From the NCBI RefSeq assembly GCF_943193095.1, contig NZ_CALPCV010000030.1, positions 1 through 27,657 of the forward strand: a DNA stretch of 27,657 nucleotides, given 5' to 3'. The first letter of the stretch is position 1, and every line of letters starts with the position of its first letter. Position numbers and translations under genes: made by a program. Below are positions 7,632 to 15,372 of this stretch, piece after piece. The notes under the pieces are model-generated. The model did not search any database and was not told the origin of the DNA. It worked only from the letters and a program-made list of their open reading frames with translations. This stretch comes from Parasutterella muris. Lineage in GTDB: Bacteria > Pseudomonadota > Gammaproteobacteria > Burkholderiales > Burkholderiaceae_F.

Positions 7632-8621
7632 GTGCGTGAATCGACTTCTTTGAATGAAGCGAAGCTTCTTCTTAACGTTTTAAAGCGAATTCCTCTGAAT
7701 CGCAAAATTACGACTTCCGAGATTTATGAGCAGCTGACCGCGGCCGGCTTTAAGATGCACCGCAGGTCGCTGCAGCGTTACTTAAAGGCGCTCACTGAAG
7801 GGGATATGGGCGTTGAGTGCGATAAAAAGTCGATTCCGTTCGGCTATCGTCGAACCCTCAGTACGAATGATCTGGACCGTGTCGGTATCGGTGCTGACGG
7901 ATCTCTTCTTCTGCTTTTAGCGCGTGAGCATTTGCGCTATCAAATGCCGCCCGATCTGACAAATTCCATGTCCTATCTGTTTGACGCCGCAGAGCGCTTT
8001 ATGACGGAAAACAGTAAATCCGCTCCGGAGAAACAGTGGCTCAGCAAAGTCTGTTTTGTGAGCGGGACGCTGCCGCAGCTTCCGCCTCTGATCCGTCCGA
8101 AGATTTTTAATACGGTATCTGAGGCTTTGTTTAAGCAGAAAAAACTTGATGTGCTTTACAGCACGAGTGAAGGCGAAGAGTTCGAGCGCCGAATCTCGCC
8201 GCTTGGTCTTGTGCAGCAGGACGTACGTCTCTATTTAGTATGCTGCTATGACGACACGACTCAGATTAGAAATTTTGCGCTTCATCGTATTCGAAGCGCA
8301 AAACTCACGGATTTTGCGGCTGAAGAGCCCAAGGGGTTTGATTTACGCCGTTATGTGGACGCCGGGCCTTTCAATTACGGGCGTTCCGAGATGGTTCGGC
8401 TGGAACTGATTTTTACCAACAAACAGACAGCCGTTAATCTTCGCGAGACTCCGTTTAAAAGAGATCAGCTCATTGAGGAACTGCCCGACGGCACTTATAA
8501 ATTAACCGTTGATATCGAAGACTCGATGCCTTTAAAAGGTTGGCTTGCGATGTGGCGGGAAAAAGCGGGCGTTATTTCAGAGAAGAAAACACCTCTGAAT
8601 AAGACAGCGCCCTCTAAATAA
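7632..8621 (+). CDS. WYL-domain transcriptional regulator
   Basis: A 329-residue protein with an N-terminal winged helix-turn-helix (about residues 8-55, including ITTSEIYEQLTAAGF and the recognition-helix-like HRRSLQRYLKAL) and a C-terminal WYL domain (around residues 155-235, with RLYLVCC at the position of the name-giving W-Y-L motif and NFALHRIRSA after it). WYL proteins are DNA-binding regulators thought to sense nucleic-acid or nucleotide ligands, often in stress or defence settings; the ligand here is unknown. The frame is open upstream to a TTG at 7542, but that stretch contains the ppk1 terminator. I therefore chose GTG at 7632, which has AGGA nine nucleotides upstream. It ends just before a strong bidirectional terminator. 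Confidence 0.85.
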   Translation: MRESTSLNEAKLLLNVLKRIPLNRKITTSEIYEQLTAAGFKMHRRSLQRYLKALTEGDMGVECDKKSIPFGYRRTLSTNDLDRVGIGADGSLLLLLAREHLRYQMPPDLTNSMSYLFDAAERFMTENSKSAPEKQWLSKVCFVSGTLPQLPPLIRPKIFNTVSEALFKQKKLDVLYSTSEGEEFERRISPLGLVQQDVRLYLVCCYDDTTQIRNFALHRIRSAKLTDFAAEEPKGFDLRRYVDAGPFNYGRSEMVRLELIFTNKQTAVNLRETPFKRDQLIEELPDGTYKLTVDIEDSMPLKGWLAMWREKAGVISEKKTPLNKTAPSK

Positions 8622-8622
8622 A

Positions 8623-8652
8623 GCAAAACCTTCCGTTTTCGGAAGGTTTTGC
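8623..8652. terminator. bidirectional terminator between convergent genes
   Basis: A perfect 13-bp stem, GCAAAACCTTCCG (8623-8635) with CGGAAGGTTTTGC (8640-8652), encloses a TTTT loop between the WYL gene (stop at 8621) and the convergent gene ending at 8669. T-rich tracts lie on both sides. Confidence 0.9.
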
Positions 8653-8668
8653 CTATTAATGCTCTGAA

Positions 8669-10105
8669 TTAGTATTCAGGTACGTAGCGCTTTTTCTGAG
8701 AACGCTTGAGTGAAGACGCGTAACGGATCCAAGCTTCGGGAAGCGTTTCATCGTCTCTCCAATTGAAGGTACGGATGCCGGCCCAAAGTTTCGGGTTCCA
8801 CATCGGTTCATCCGGGATACGGATAAACGCGTTCAGGCTCGGGTACTCTTTCGGATTGAGCTTCATCATGATCTTCTTGCAGTCGCTCACAAAGTTTCCG
8901 TAGAAGTCATCCACAAAGCGATCGAATTTCGTGAAGTTGATCGTGATATTGCGGCCGCCTTCAGGGGCTTTTTCAATCAGGAGAATCGGAGTGCCGCTGC
9001 TGTATTTGCCGAGTCGGATGACCAGGCCGCCGTAAGTTTCGTAAACGGACTTCAGGTAATCCGGTGTTGTTTGGAAGAATTCTTCGGCGATCGGGTTAAG
9101 GCGCGGTTTTCTGAGCCAAGGCTTATTCGGGATATTCGGGCCCTGGACCGTCATGATTCGAGGATCGGCGAGAACCTCGGGCGGAACGTTGAGTTCCTTG
9201 CTGTGAACCATGTTGTCAAAAGCTCTTCGATCGGCGATTTTCTGCATTTGGTCAAGGATTGACCAGACTTCGGGAAGATTCTGCGCGGGCAGATCGAATT
9301 CATCGCAGTATCCGTATGCTTCGCTTTCAGCTCTGTAGTTCGGACGCTGATCAAGCGCGTGCATCACTTTCCAGTGTCTGCCCTGTGCGGCGCTCGGCTG
9401 AGGCCAGCGGCTGTCGATTTCTTCCTGAACTGGTGCTGCGGTTTGGCCAGACTCGTCTTCCGCTTCGAAATTCATTTGCTGCTGACGCTGAGACGCGTAT
9501 TGAGCGTTGTCTTTGCGGCGGTCTCTTTGGCGATCTTTGCGGTTGCCGCGGTTAAATTTGTTGGTCTGGCGAGATTCGTGCGGGTTGTATTCCTCAGGAA
9601 CTGCTGGTTCGGCATTCTGTGTCTGCACTGTTTCGGGTTCTGTCAGCGAAGCAGTAGGAATTTGTGTGTCAGGAGCGGGCTTGGTTTCAATCTGTACGGC
9701 TGGAGCTTCTGTTTCGACTGATTCGTGTCTTCTTCTCGGAAGGCGCAGTCTTGGTCTTTCCTGCATCGGAGCGGTATTGACCTGAGTCGGAGCAGTATTG
9801 ACCTGAGGTGCGTCTGTCGGGGCTTCACTGATAGTCTGTGCAGGGGGCTCTGCGGGTTTTTCCGACGCAGCGACGGGATTAACACTCTCAGCGGGCCGGA
9901 CCGAGTTCTCAGCGGCTTGGCCTTCTTTATTCTGCATGGCCGCTTTATGTTTCTCTAATTCTTTGACCCACTGATATAGGCTTACGACGTTTACGCCAAG
10001 TTCGGCAGCGACGACAGCCGGTTTTTCATGACCGATAACGACTCTTTTGGCCGCTTCAACTTTAAATGCCGGGTCGAATGTGCGACGTGTTCTCTTAGTT
10101 TCCAT
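8669..10105 (-). CDS. transposase-type HTH fused to a disordered linker and an unknown C-terminal domain
   Basis: A 478-residue protein in three parts. Residues 3-55 match the helix-turn-helix of IS3/IS911 OrfA (Transposase_8/HTH_Tnp_1), with RRTFDPAFKVEAAKRVV and VAAELGVNVVSLYQWVKELEK. Residues 56-243 are Pro/Ala/Glu/Gln-rich and probably disordered, with a short QVNTAPT-type duplication and an Arg/Lys-rich patch (RKDRQRDRRKD, about 189-199) suited to nucleic-acid binding. Residues 244-478 look globular, with several Trp/Tyr positions, and I do not recognise them. No DDE catalytic domain and no companion OrfB are present, so this looks like a domesticated DNA-binding protein rather than an insertion sequence. 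The start is taken at the ATG at 10105; the frame extends upstream only with a TTG start and implausible sequence. No good Shine-Dalgarno is visible. Confidence 0.8.
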   Translation of the reverse strand: METKRTRRTFDPAFKVEAAKRVVIGHEKPAVVAAELGVNVVSLYQWVKELEKHKAAMQNKEGQAAENSVRPAESVNPVAASEKPAEPPAQTISEAPTDAPQVNTAPTQVNTAPMQERPRLRLPRRRHESVETEAPAVQIETKPAPDTQIPTASLTEPETVQTQNAEPAVPEEYNPHESRQTNKFNRGNRKDRQRDRRKDNAQYASQRQQQMNFEAEDESGQTAAPVQEEIDSRWPQPSAAQGRHWKVMHALDQRPNYRAESEAYGYCDEFDLPAQNLPEVWSILDQMQKIADRRAFDNMVHSKELNVPPEVLADPRIMTVQGPNIPNKPWLRKPRLNPIAEEFFQTTPDYLKSVYETYGGLVIRLGKYSSGTPILLIEKAPEGGRNITINFTKFDRFVDDFYGNFVSDCKKIMMKLNPKEYPSLNAFIRIPDEPMWNPKLWAGIRTFNWRDDETLPEAWIRYASSLKRSQKKRYVPEY

Positions 10106-10175
10106 AAATAACGAATAGAAAGTAACCGCAAAATTCCATAAAAGAACCTCAAAGTTCGCAAGAAGCGCCTGAAGG

Positions 10176-10220
10176 GTTTCGGTCGGGTAAGGAATATGAA
10201 AAGACGAATGAGACCGAAAC
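10176..10220. repeat. 9-bp inverted repeat upstream of the HTH-fusion gene
   Basis: GTTTCGGTC (10176-10184) and GACCGAAAC (10212-10220) are perfect inverted copies separated by 27 bp. They lie 71-115 bp upstream of the HTH-fusion ATG. They could be an operator, possibly for the neighbouring HTH protein itself; that role is inference. Confidence 0.5.
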
Positions 10221-10433
10221 GGTGGAATTAACTCTTTTCTCAAGAGTTGCGGCTTAGTCTTCGAGTGGATTGTAGCTTAAAAATTAAATAATTTTTTTTG
10301 CTTTTTTTCGATTTGGGCAGACAAGCGCAAAGAAATACAGATTTTTTCGTATGAGCGGGACGCATAAAGCCGCCGTGTAGAGAAAAAATGCCTCAAATTA
10401 AAAAATAAGCTTCTGAGCAGGAGATAACAGTAG

Positions 10434-10463
10434 TTGCGAATAAACTTAGAGCACGCTTAATAA
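10434..10463 (+). promoter_or_regulatory. candidate promoter for the FadL-type gene
   Basis: TTGCGA (10434-10439) and TAATAA (10458-10463) are separated by 18 bp, about 90 bp upstream of the chosen start. The -10 box is reasonable; the -35 box is partial. Confidence 0.35.
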
Positions 10464-10555
10464 TTAGGGAAACTACCTAAAAAATCGCTCGTTTTATTCA
10501 CCAATACTTCTGCAGAATGCTTGCATCCCATTTAATTTTGTATTTTTTTCTTCGT

Positions 10556-11890
10556 ATGATCGTAAAAAATAAACTGAATACCCGTCTGAGCTGTGTCTTT
10601 TTATCCTGTTGCGCAGCATTAAGTTTTTCATCCGCTGCGAACGCTGCAGGCTTTCAGCTGACTGAGCAGAGCGTTGCCGGTATGGGCCGTTCTCACGCCG
10701 GTGCAGGTATTGTCGGAGACGACCTTTCCGCCGTGCATTACAACGCCGCCGGTATGACGCTTCTTCCCGGACTGCAGATGCAGGTTGCGGGCACATACGT
10801 TGCCCTCGATATTGACTACAAAGGCCTTGATGGTTCAACAGAAAACGGTCGCGATAAGCCCACAGCGGTACCGGCCACCTTCATTACCTATCAGATTAAT
10901 GATTCTCTTTGGGCCGGTCTTGGCATTACCTCGCCCTACGGCATGAAGATTCGCTACGGCAACGACTGGAGCGCAAGGGAACGCGGTATCAGCGGTTCTA
11001 TCATCACAGTCGACATCAACCCGAATATCGCTTGGAAAGCCAACGAAATGTTTAGTTTCGGCTTCGGTGTTTCCGCTCTGTACACTCACTCAAAACTTAA
11101 GAACGGCCTTCCCAGAAGTCTTTCTATGGGGGGAATGACCGTGCCTCTCGGCGGCGAGTTTGAGTACAAAGGCAGTGACTGGATGTTTACTTATAACCTC
11201 GGCATGATGTTCTCGCCGACGGAAGATCTGCGCTTTGGTCTTTCTTATCGCTCCGCCGCTCATGTGACCGCACGCGGCGATTACACAATCCGCGGAAATG
11301 GTTTAGCCAACGGTACCGGAAGCGGCAAGGGCAAACTGGAAACTCCGGAAACCGTGTACATCACCGGTACTTGGAAACCAGTTCAAAGCCTCCGTCTTTC
11401 CGCCTTAGCGCGCTGGGCCAACTGGAAGAATTTCGATACCATGGATTTCACCATGGATGATCCGGACAATCTTTCCTTTACCCCTCTGGGGCAGTTTGCG
11501 GCAGGTTCTAATCCCGTTGCCGGCGCTGCGATCATGGGCAGACTGAGCAACATGCCTCTTGAAAACAATTGGAAGTCCGTTTGGCTCTTCTCTTTGGGCG
11601 CTGACTACGACATCAATGAGCAGTGGACGATTCGCGGCGGTATCGCTTATGAAACCAACCCGATTAAACATCAGGAACTTCGTACAGCTCTGATTCCGGA
11701 TACCAGCCGTCTCTGGCTGACATGCGGCTTCTCTTGGAAACCGACTGCTAACTGGCAGATTGATGCCGCTTACGGCCACATCCGCGGTATCGGCGATCGC
11801 GATCTCTACAATCACTCCGGACAGAAGATCGGCAAATTCGAAAAGATGAACGCATGGATGGCAGGCGCCTCTGTGACCTATCGCTTCTAA
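10556..11890 (+). CDS. fadL: FadL-family outer-membrane transport protein
   Basis: A 444-residue outer-membrane beta-barrel of the FadL/TodX family, which takes long-chain fatty acids or other hydrophobic compounds across the outer membrane by lateral diffusion. A signal peptide ends at about residue 30 (SAANA-AGFQL). The mature N-terminus AGFQLTEQSVAGMGRSHAGAG and the segment LSAVHYNAAGMT (the family's NPAxM hatch signature in variant form) are characteristic. Alternating strands follow, and the protein ends with an aromatic residue (VTYRF), as outer-membrane barrels do. The ATG at 10556 was preferred to 10517 because it places a normal signal peptide at the N-terminus; neither has a clear Shine-Dalgarno. 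The gene is monocistronic with its own terminator. The substrate is unspecified, and the name fadL denotes family only. Confidence 0.9.
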   Translation: MIVKNKLNTRLSCVFLSCCAALSFSSAANAAGFQLTEQSVAGMGRSHAGAGIVGDDLSAVHYNAAGMTLLPGLQMQVAGTYVALDIDYKGLDGSTENGRDKPTAVPATFITYQINDSLWAGLGITSPYGMKIRYGNDWSARERGISGSIITVDINPNIAWKANEMFSFGFGVSALYTHSKLKNGLPRSLSMGGMTVPLGGEFEYKGSDWMFTYNLGMMFSPTEDLRFGLSYRSAAHVTARGDYTIRGNGLANGTGSGKGKLETPETVYITGTWKPVQSLRLSALARWANWKNFDTMDFTMDDPDNLSFTPLGQFAAGSNPVAGAAIMGRLSNMPLENNWKSVWLFSLGADYDINEQWTIRGGIAYETNPIKHQELRTALIPDTSRLWLTCGFSWKPTANWQIDAAYGHIRGIGDRDLYNHSGQKIGKFEKMNAWMAGASVTYRF

Positions 11891-11910
11891 TTTGACCGCT
11901 GTCTAAATAG

Positions 11911-11946
11911 GGTCGACGAGTTTTAATCAGCTCGCCGGCCTTTTTT
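11911..11946 (+). terminator. terminator of the FadL-type gene
   Basis: GGTCGACGAG (11911-11920) pairs with CTCGCCGGCC (11931-11940), with one mismatch and one G:U, and is followed by six T residues, 20 nt after the stop codon. Confidence 0.8.
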
Positions 11947-12157
11947 CTTGACCAAAACCGCAAAAACAGAAAACAACTCGGGCAGTTTTCCGATCAACTG
12001 AGTAGCTTTTACTCCTCTCCAGCTCTGCTTTGAATATTTTTCCGTAGAGACAGAGGGACATGATTTTGTTTTTACACTGAACCCGATGTCATATTGTTAA
12101 AAATTGCTGAACAGCGATGATCCAAAATCTGAATTAAGAGGATCGCACGCGGGATTC

Positions 12158-13503
12158 TTACAATGTGATTTTCTTAGGTTCTTCTCCAGACAACTTCAGC
12201 AGCATTGCCATATACACCGGTAAGTACAGGATCTTCCCGTCCCGCTTAATCTCGCCTGAGTTAGACAGAACAATTCCCATTCTGATTCGGCTGTGGGCAT
12301 TGTCAAGCAATGAGTTTAAAGCACTGTGGATCGTATAGTCTTTGCCGGATTTTACTTCGATGGGGACAACGGTCAGATTGTTGTAATCATCAATCAGGAA
12401 GTCTACTTCTCCTTTGTGTCGATTGTCATAATAAAACAGGCTGTGACCAAGGGAGGCAAGCTGCATGGCAACCGTAGATTCGTAAACAGAGCCGAGGCTG
12501 ATACTGTTTTCATCACCTAAGATTGCATTGATGTTATTTTTGTATAAAACAGAAGTTAAGATTCCCACATCATTTAAGTAAAGCTTCAAGAGATTTTTTC
12601 GGCTCGATTGTATAAGTGGGAATGTAGGATCTGTATTTGACTGGACTTCCAAAGATATTCCGGAGTTCGTCAAATAATCTATTTCTTATAAGAAATTTGA
12701 AGCTCTTGCCTTTTTCCCTTCAATAGCATTAAAAAAGAGTCGTTTCTTTTTGTTTTCCATGTTTGACGGGATCATTTCATAAATGCGTTTAATTTTTAGG
12801 CGGTGTTCCTCGTCGTATTTCCCTGCATCCAATTCATACAGCTCATGAATTGCATTTTGAATATCTCTGATTTTCACAATGTTCTGTGATTCTAGGAATT
12901 CATGAACTGCGTCAGGCATTCCTCCGACCAGCAAGTATTTTTTGAATAGATCCAAGAGACGCTCATGAATTGAAGATATCGGACTCCGTTCCGTAATTAG
13001 GCATTCCCGTCGGTATTCAATAACGGTGCTGTCTATACTATTGGCAATTAAAAACTCTTCAAAATCAAGCTGATACATCCTGACGATTTCAATGGAGCTT
13101 AAAGGTATTGACGTTGATTTCTTCAGAGTGATTCCAAGAAGTGACCCGCTTGCAACATAGCGGAAGCGACCTTCCTTTCTGAGGAATTTTAAAAGAGTTA
13201 AAAGTTCCGGATATTGCTGAATTTCATCTAAAAAATTAGAGTGTCATCGCGCGTGCCAAATGATGTCCCGGCAAGAGAAGCTAAGGTGAGATAGAAGTCC
13301 TGAGTTGTTTTAACTTTGCCAAAGAGCCTGTTACCTGCTGAGTCTTCGACTAAATTAATCTCGATAAAATTTTTAAAAAACTTTTTCCCTACGTGTCGTA
13401 TAAGAAATGATTTTCCTATTTGCCTGGTACCAGTGAGTATCAATATTTTGTCGCTGTTTTTCAAAGAGTCGGCAACTTTTTTCTCTAGTTTCCTAAACAA
13501 CAT
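12158..13503 (-). pseudogene. AAA_14/DUF4143 ATPase, broken by a frameshift and an in-frame stop
   Basis: Reassembled, this is a 448-residue ATPase of the AAA_14 + DUF4143 type. Walker A is LTGTRQIGKS near the N-terminus. The frame breaks at a run of six T (minus strand, about 13233-13238); adding one T restores the Walker B stretch LIFLDEIQ and leads in frame into YVASGSLLG and MYQLDFEEFL. A second lesion is TAA at 12686-12688, after ASNFL, followed in the same frame by EIDYLTNSG. The DUF4143 part then continues normally, including the PD-(D/E)XK-like GEVDFLIDDYNN and VPIEVKSGK, to the stop at 12158. The corrected length, 1347 nt, is exactly 449 codons. The gene is AT-richer than its neighbours, suggesting acquisition. 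The homopolymer deletion could be a sequencing error, but the nonsense codon is an independent lesion. Confidence 0.9.
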
Positions 13504-13553
13504 GTCAACAAGGGTTCCCTATTGAGGGCAGGGTTCAAATAAAAATAAGCAAT

Positions 13554-13602
13554 AAAACTACACTTTTCAATAAAAAAACAAGCCGAAAATTGCACTTTTC
13601 AA
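13554..13602. promoter_or_regulatory. paired 17-bp direct repeats upstream of the ATPase pseudogene
   Basis: AAAACTACACTTTTCAA (13554-13570) and AAAATTGCACTTTTCAA (13586-13602) differ at two positions and are 32 bp apart start to start, about three helical turns. They lie 51-99 bp upstream of the pseudogene start and look like a tandem operator. Confidence 0.55.
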
Positions 13603-14309
13603 ATTTTTTAGTTGGTTTGCCATTGAAATCTGTTCAAAAAAACAGTCAGAATTAAATTGAAACTCATTTGATTTGTACTGCAGATTGAACAAGTGGAAGA
13701 GCCGCTGAAGCCCAATCCTGAGGACGAAAGTCTTGCGCATAAGGACTGAGAGCAAGAGCTCACTTGTACAATCGGCTGAACAAACAGTCGATGTAAAACT
13801 TAATTGACCGGCTAGACGGGTTAAAGTTAATGACCCTAAGAAGCCCGGCAAGACCGCCGCTCAAAGAAACAGTAATACAAAGGCGATCAGCTCTTCTTTG
13901 GGCTGATGATTTTCCCTGCTTTAAAGAAAAAATCAAAGACGGCTAAACGCCATCATCGCCTAAATTGCTGACGGGACCGTCAGATCACTTTTAGATAAAC
14001 ACCCCTATATTCATTATGGACAAGCAGAATTAGTAAAGAGAGAGTTATCTTTTTTGGAGAAACTTAATAAAAATCACCGATTCTACGAACAAATAGCAAT
14101 TTGTTAGCTTATTTGTATTAAAAATTTGGTATTAATAAGTTTTCAAAAATTGGGTAATTGTTTTTTATAAATAAACCGGGATCGAATTGTTTGAAGGTAA
14201 AAAAATACAGTTTTTTTAAGAAGTTATACTGTCTTTTGTCATTAATTAGTATCTTTCCGCATGTAAACAGACTATACTTAAAACAATTAAAATCATCAGA
14301 GGTAAAGCC
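13603..14309. other. gene-poor, AT-rich intergenic region
   Basis: About 700 bp in which I see no convincing gene. A 94-codon minus-strand frame (13567-13851) has no recognisable features and runs through the repeat pair. The plus strand near 13680-13870 has a less AT-rich, codon-like stretch interrupted by stops, which may be a decayed gene fragment. A perfect palindrome CTGACGG-GA-CCGTCAG lies at 13968-13983. The right-hand 250 bp are strongly AT-rich and include the AraC-gene promoter region. Confidence 0.5.
14273..14278 (+). promoter_or_regulatory. candidate -10 box of the AraC-type gene
   Basis: TATACT lies 32 bp upstream of the ATG, within an AT-rich region. The -35 position 17 bp upstream is poor, which would fit an activator-dependent promoter. 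Confidence 0.35.
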
Positions 14310-15275
14310 ATGAAGCTATCCAGGAAGCCAGATTGCGTTTTGTCCGATATTAAGAAACAGCTATTGGCCATTACCGACATCGACAGCAAATGTGCAAAAG
14401 AACTCGAAGGGGTTCACTTTATACGTTGGGAAGAAGGTGATGAGTACGGAACCAGAAAATTTGGTTCTCTTATTACAAAAGCCGCCGTTTTTCTGATCGT
14501 CTCCGGAGGTCTGAAACTTCTCTTCTGCGGTGAAGAGAAAGTTTACGGGCCCGGCGATCTGTTCCTTGCCGGTACTTCTATTCCGCTTTCCTACGAACAT
14601 GTCACCGAGGGCAAGGAACCTTTCCTTGCGATCGAGGTCGACATCGATGTCAGTGATATTGAAAATGTGCTGGAATATTTGGACGAGAAATACTTCCAGT
14701 TCATTACGAACCAGCCGACGAAAGCCTTTACTGTCACAAAGGCCGATGCCAATGTGCTGACGGTATTCCAGGATCTTGCGGCGCTCGCCGAATCCGATCT
14801 TGAAGAACGCATTGCGGGTCAGTTTATGAAGCGCTTCCTCTACCTTCGCATCTTCATGACGCCTGCGGGTTCCTCTTTCTCGCAGCTCTTCCGTCCTGAC
14901 AGAGTGGAGTCTAAGGTTCGCATCGCGGCCGATCTCATTGTGGATCACATTGCCGATAAACAGGAACCAAGCGTTATCTCTGAGCAGATTGATCTGAAAC
15001 CGTCGCTCTACCACCACTATTTCAAGGAAGTGATGGGCGTTCCGCCGGGACAGTTCAGAAAGTGGTGCCGAGTCACGGAAGCACGCCGTCTCATGATTGA
15101 GGACGGGCTGCCCGCGACACAGGCCTGCTACAAACTCGGCTACGACAACCTGACGTACTTCATTATTCAGTTCAAGCAGGTGTTTAAATGCACCCCGGGC
15201 AAGTTTATTCAGGATGAGCTTCAGTCCTATCCCTGGCAGCAGCTGCTGATCCGAGAGGGCTACAAGTTCAAATAG
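14310..15275 (+). CDS. AraC-family transcriptional regulator
   Basis: A 321-residue regulator. Residues about 1-190 form a cupin-like ligand-binding half of the AraC_N type, with VFLIVSGGLKLLF followed by YGPGDLFLAGTSIPLSYEH. The C-terminal third (about residues 205-310) is the double helix-turn-helix, visible as VISEQIDLKPSLYHHYFKEVMGV and, near the end, ACYKLGYDNLTYFIIQFKQVFKCTPGKFI. AGAGG precedes the ATG at a suitable distance. The gene has its own terminator and lies directly upstream of the PLP-enzyme/RidA/MFS genes on the same strand, so it probably controls them. That link and the inducer, perhaps the amino-acid substrate, are inference. Confidence 0.92.
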   Translation: MKLSRKPDCVLSDIKKQLLAITDIDSKCAKELEGVHFIRWEEGDEYGTRKFGSLITKAAVFLIVSGGLKLLFCGEEKVYGPGDLFLAGTSIPLSYEHVTEGKEPFLAIEVDIDVSDIENVLEYLDEKYFQFITNQPTKAFTVTKADANVLTVFQDLAALAESDLEERIAGQFMKRFLYLRIFMTPAGSSFSQLFRPDRVESKVRIAADLIVDHIADKQEPSVISEQIDLKPSLYHHYFKEVMGVPPGQFRKWCRVTEARRLMIEDGLPATQACYKLGYDNLTYFIIQFKQVFKCTPGKFIQDELQSYPWQQLLIREGYKFK

Positions 15276-15295
15276 TCGCTATTGACTAGAGACAG

Positions 15296-15314
15296 CCGTA
15301 CAATAGCTGTACGG
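15296..15314. promoter_or_regulatory. 7-bp inverted repeat between the regulator and the PLP enzyme
   Basis: CCGTACA (15296-15302) and TGTACGG (15308-15314) are perfect inverted copies around a 5-nt spacer, just after a TTGACT box at 15282-15287. They may be an operator for the downstream genes or a second hairpin at the end of the regulator transcript. Confidence 0.45.
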
Positions 15315-15324
15315 ACTATCTGAG

Positions 15325-15348
15325 AGGCTGGAGTTTCCGGCCTTTTTT
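15325..15348 (+). terminator. terminator of the AraC-type gene
   Basis: AGGCTGG (15325-15331) pairs with CCGGCCT (15337-15343), with one G:U, and is followed by TTTTTT. It lies about 50 nt after the regulator stop and 25 nt before the next start. Confidence 0.75.
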
Positions 15349-15372
15349 CTAAGTGCGAAAGGATAAAAATCT

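Larger units (their letters stand above)
10106..10555. other. divergent intergenic region upstream of the HTH-fusion and FadL genes
   Basis: About 450 bp without a credible gene, AT-rich in its central and right-hand parts. It holds a 9-bp inverted repeat (10176-10220), a short hairpin ACTCTT/AAGAGT near 10230-10246, T-rich and A-rich tracts near 10280-10310, and a candidate plus-strand promoter at 10434-10463. The FadL frame is open from an ATG at 10517, but the signal peptide is best fitted by the ATG at 10556. Confidence 0.6.

Noticed and set aside
8669..10105. An intact IS3-family insertion sequence.
   Set aside because: There is no OrfB/DDE domain, no terminal inverted repeats flanking the gene and no target duplication.
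10106..10243. N-terminal extension of the HTH-fusion protein.
   Set aside because: It needs a TTG start, encodes unrelated hydrophobic sequence and spans an inverted repeat. The HTH begins naturally at the ATG at 10105.
12040..12157. Possible insertion-sequence end between the FadL-type gene and the pseudogene.
   Set aside because: The sequence superficially resembles IS-flanking DNA, but no matching inverted terminal repeat could be found within the window.
13567..13851. A 94-codon minus-strand open frame.
   Set aside because: No recognisable motif, no ribosome-binding site, and it overlaps the paired operator-like repeats. The frame appears fortuitous.
13903..13935. CTGATGA followed about 15 nt later by GAAA, resembling a hammerhead ribozyme core.
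   Set aside because: The segment between them does not form a proper stem II, and no flanking stems or cleavage-site triplet could be placed.
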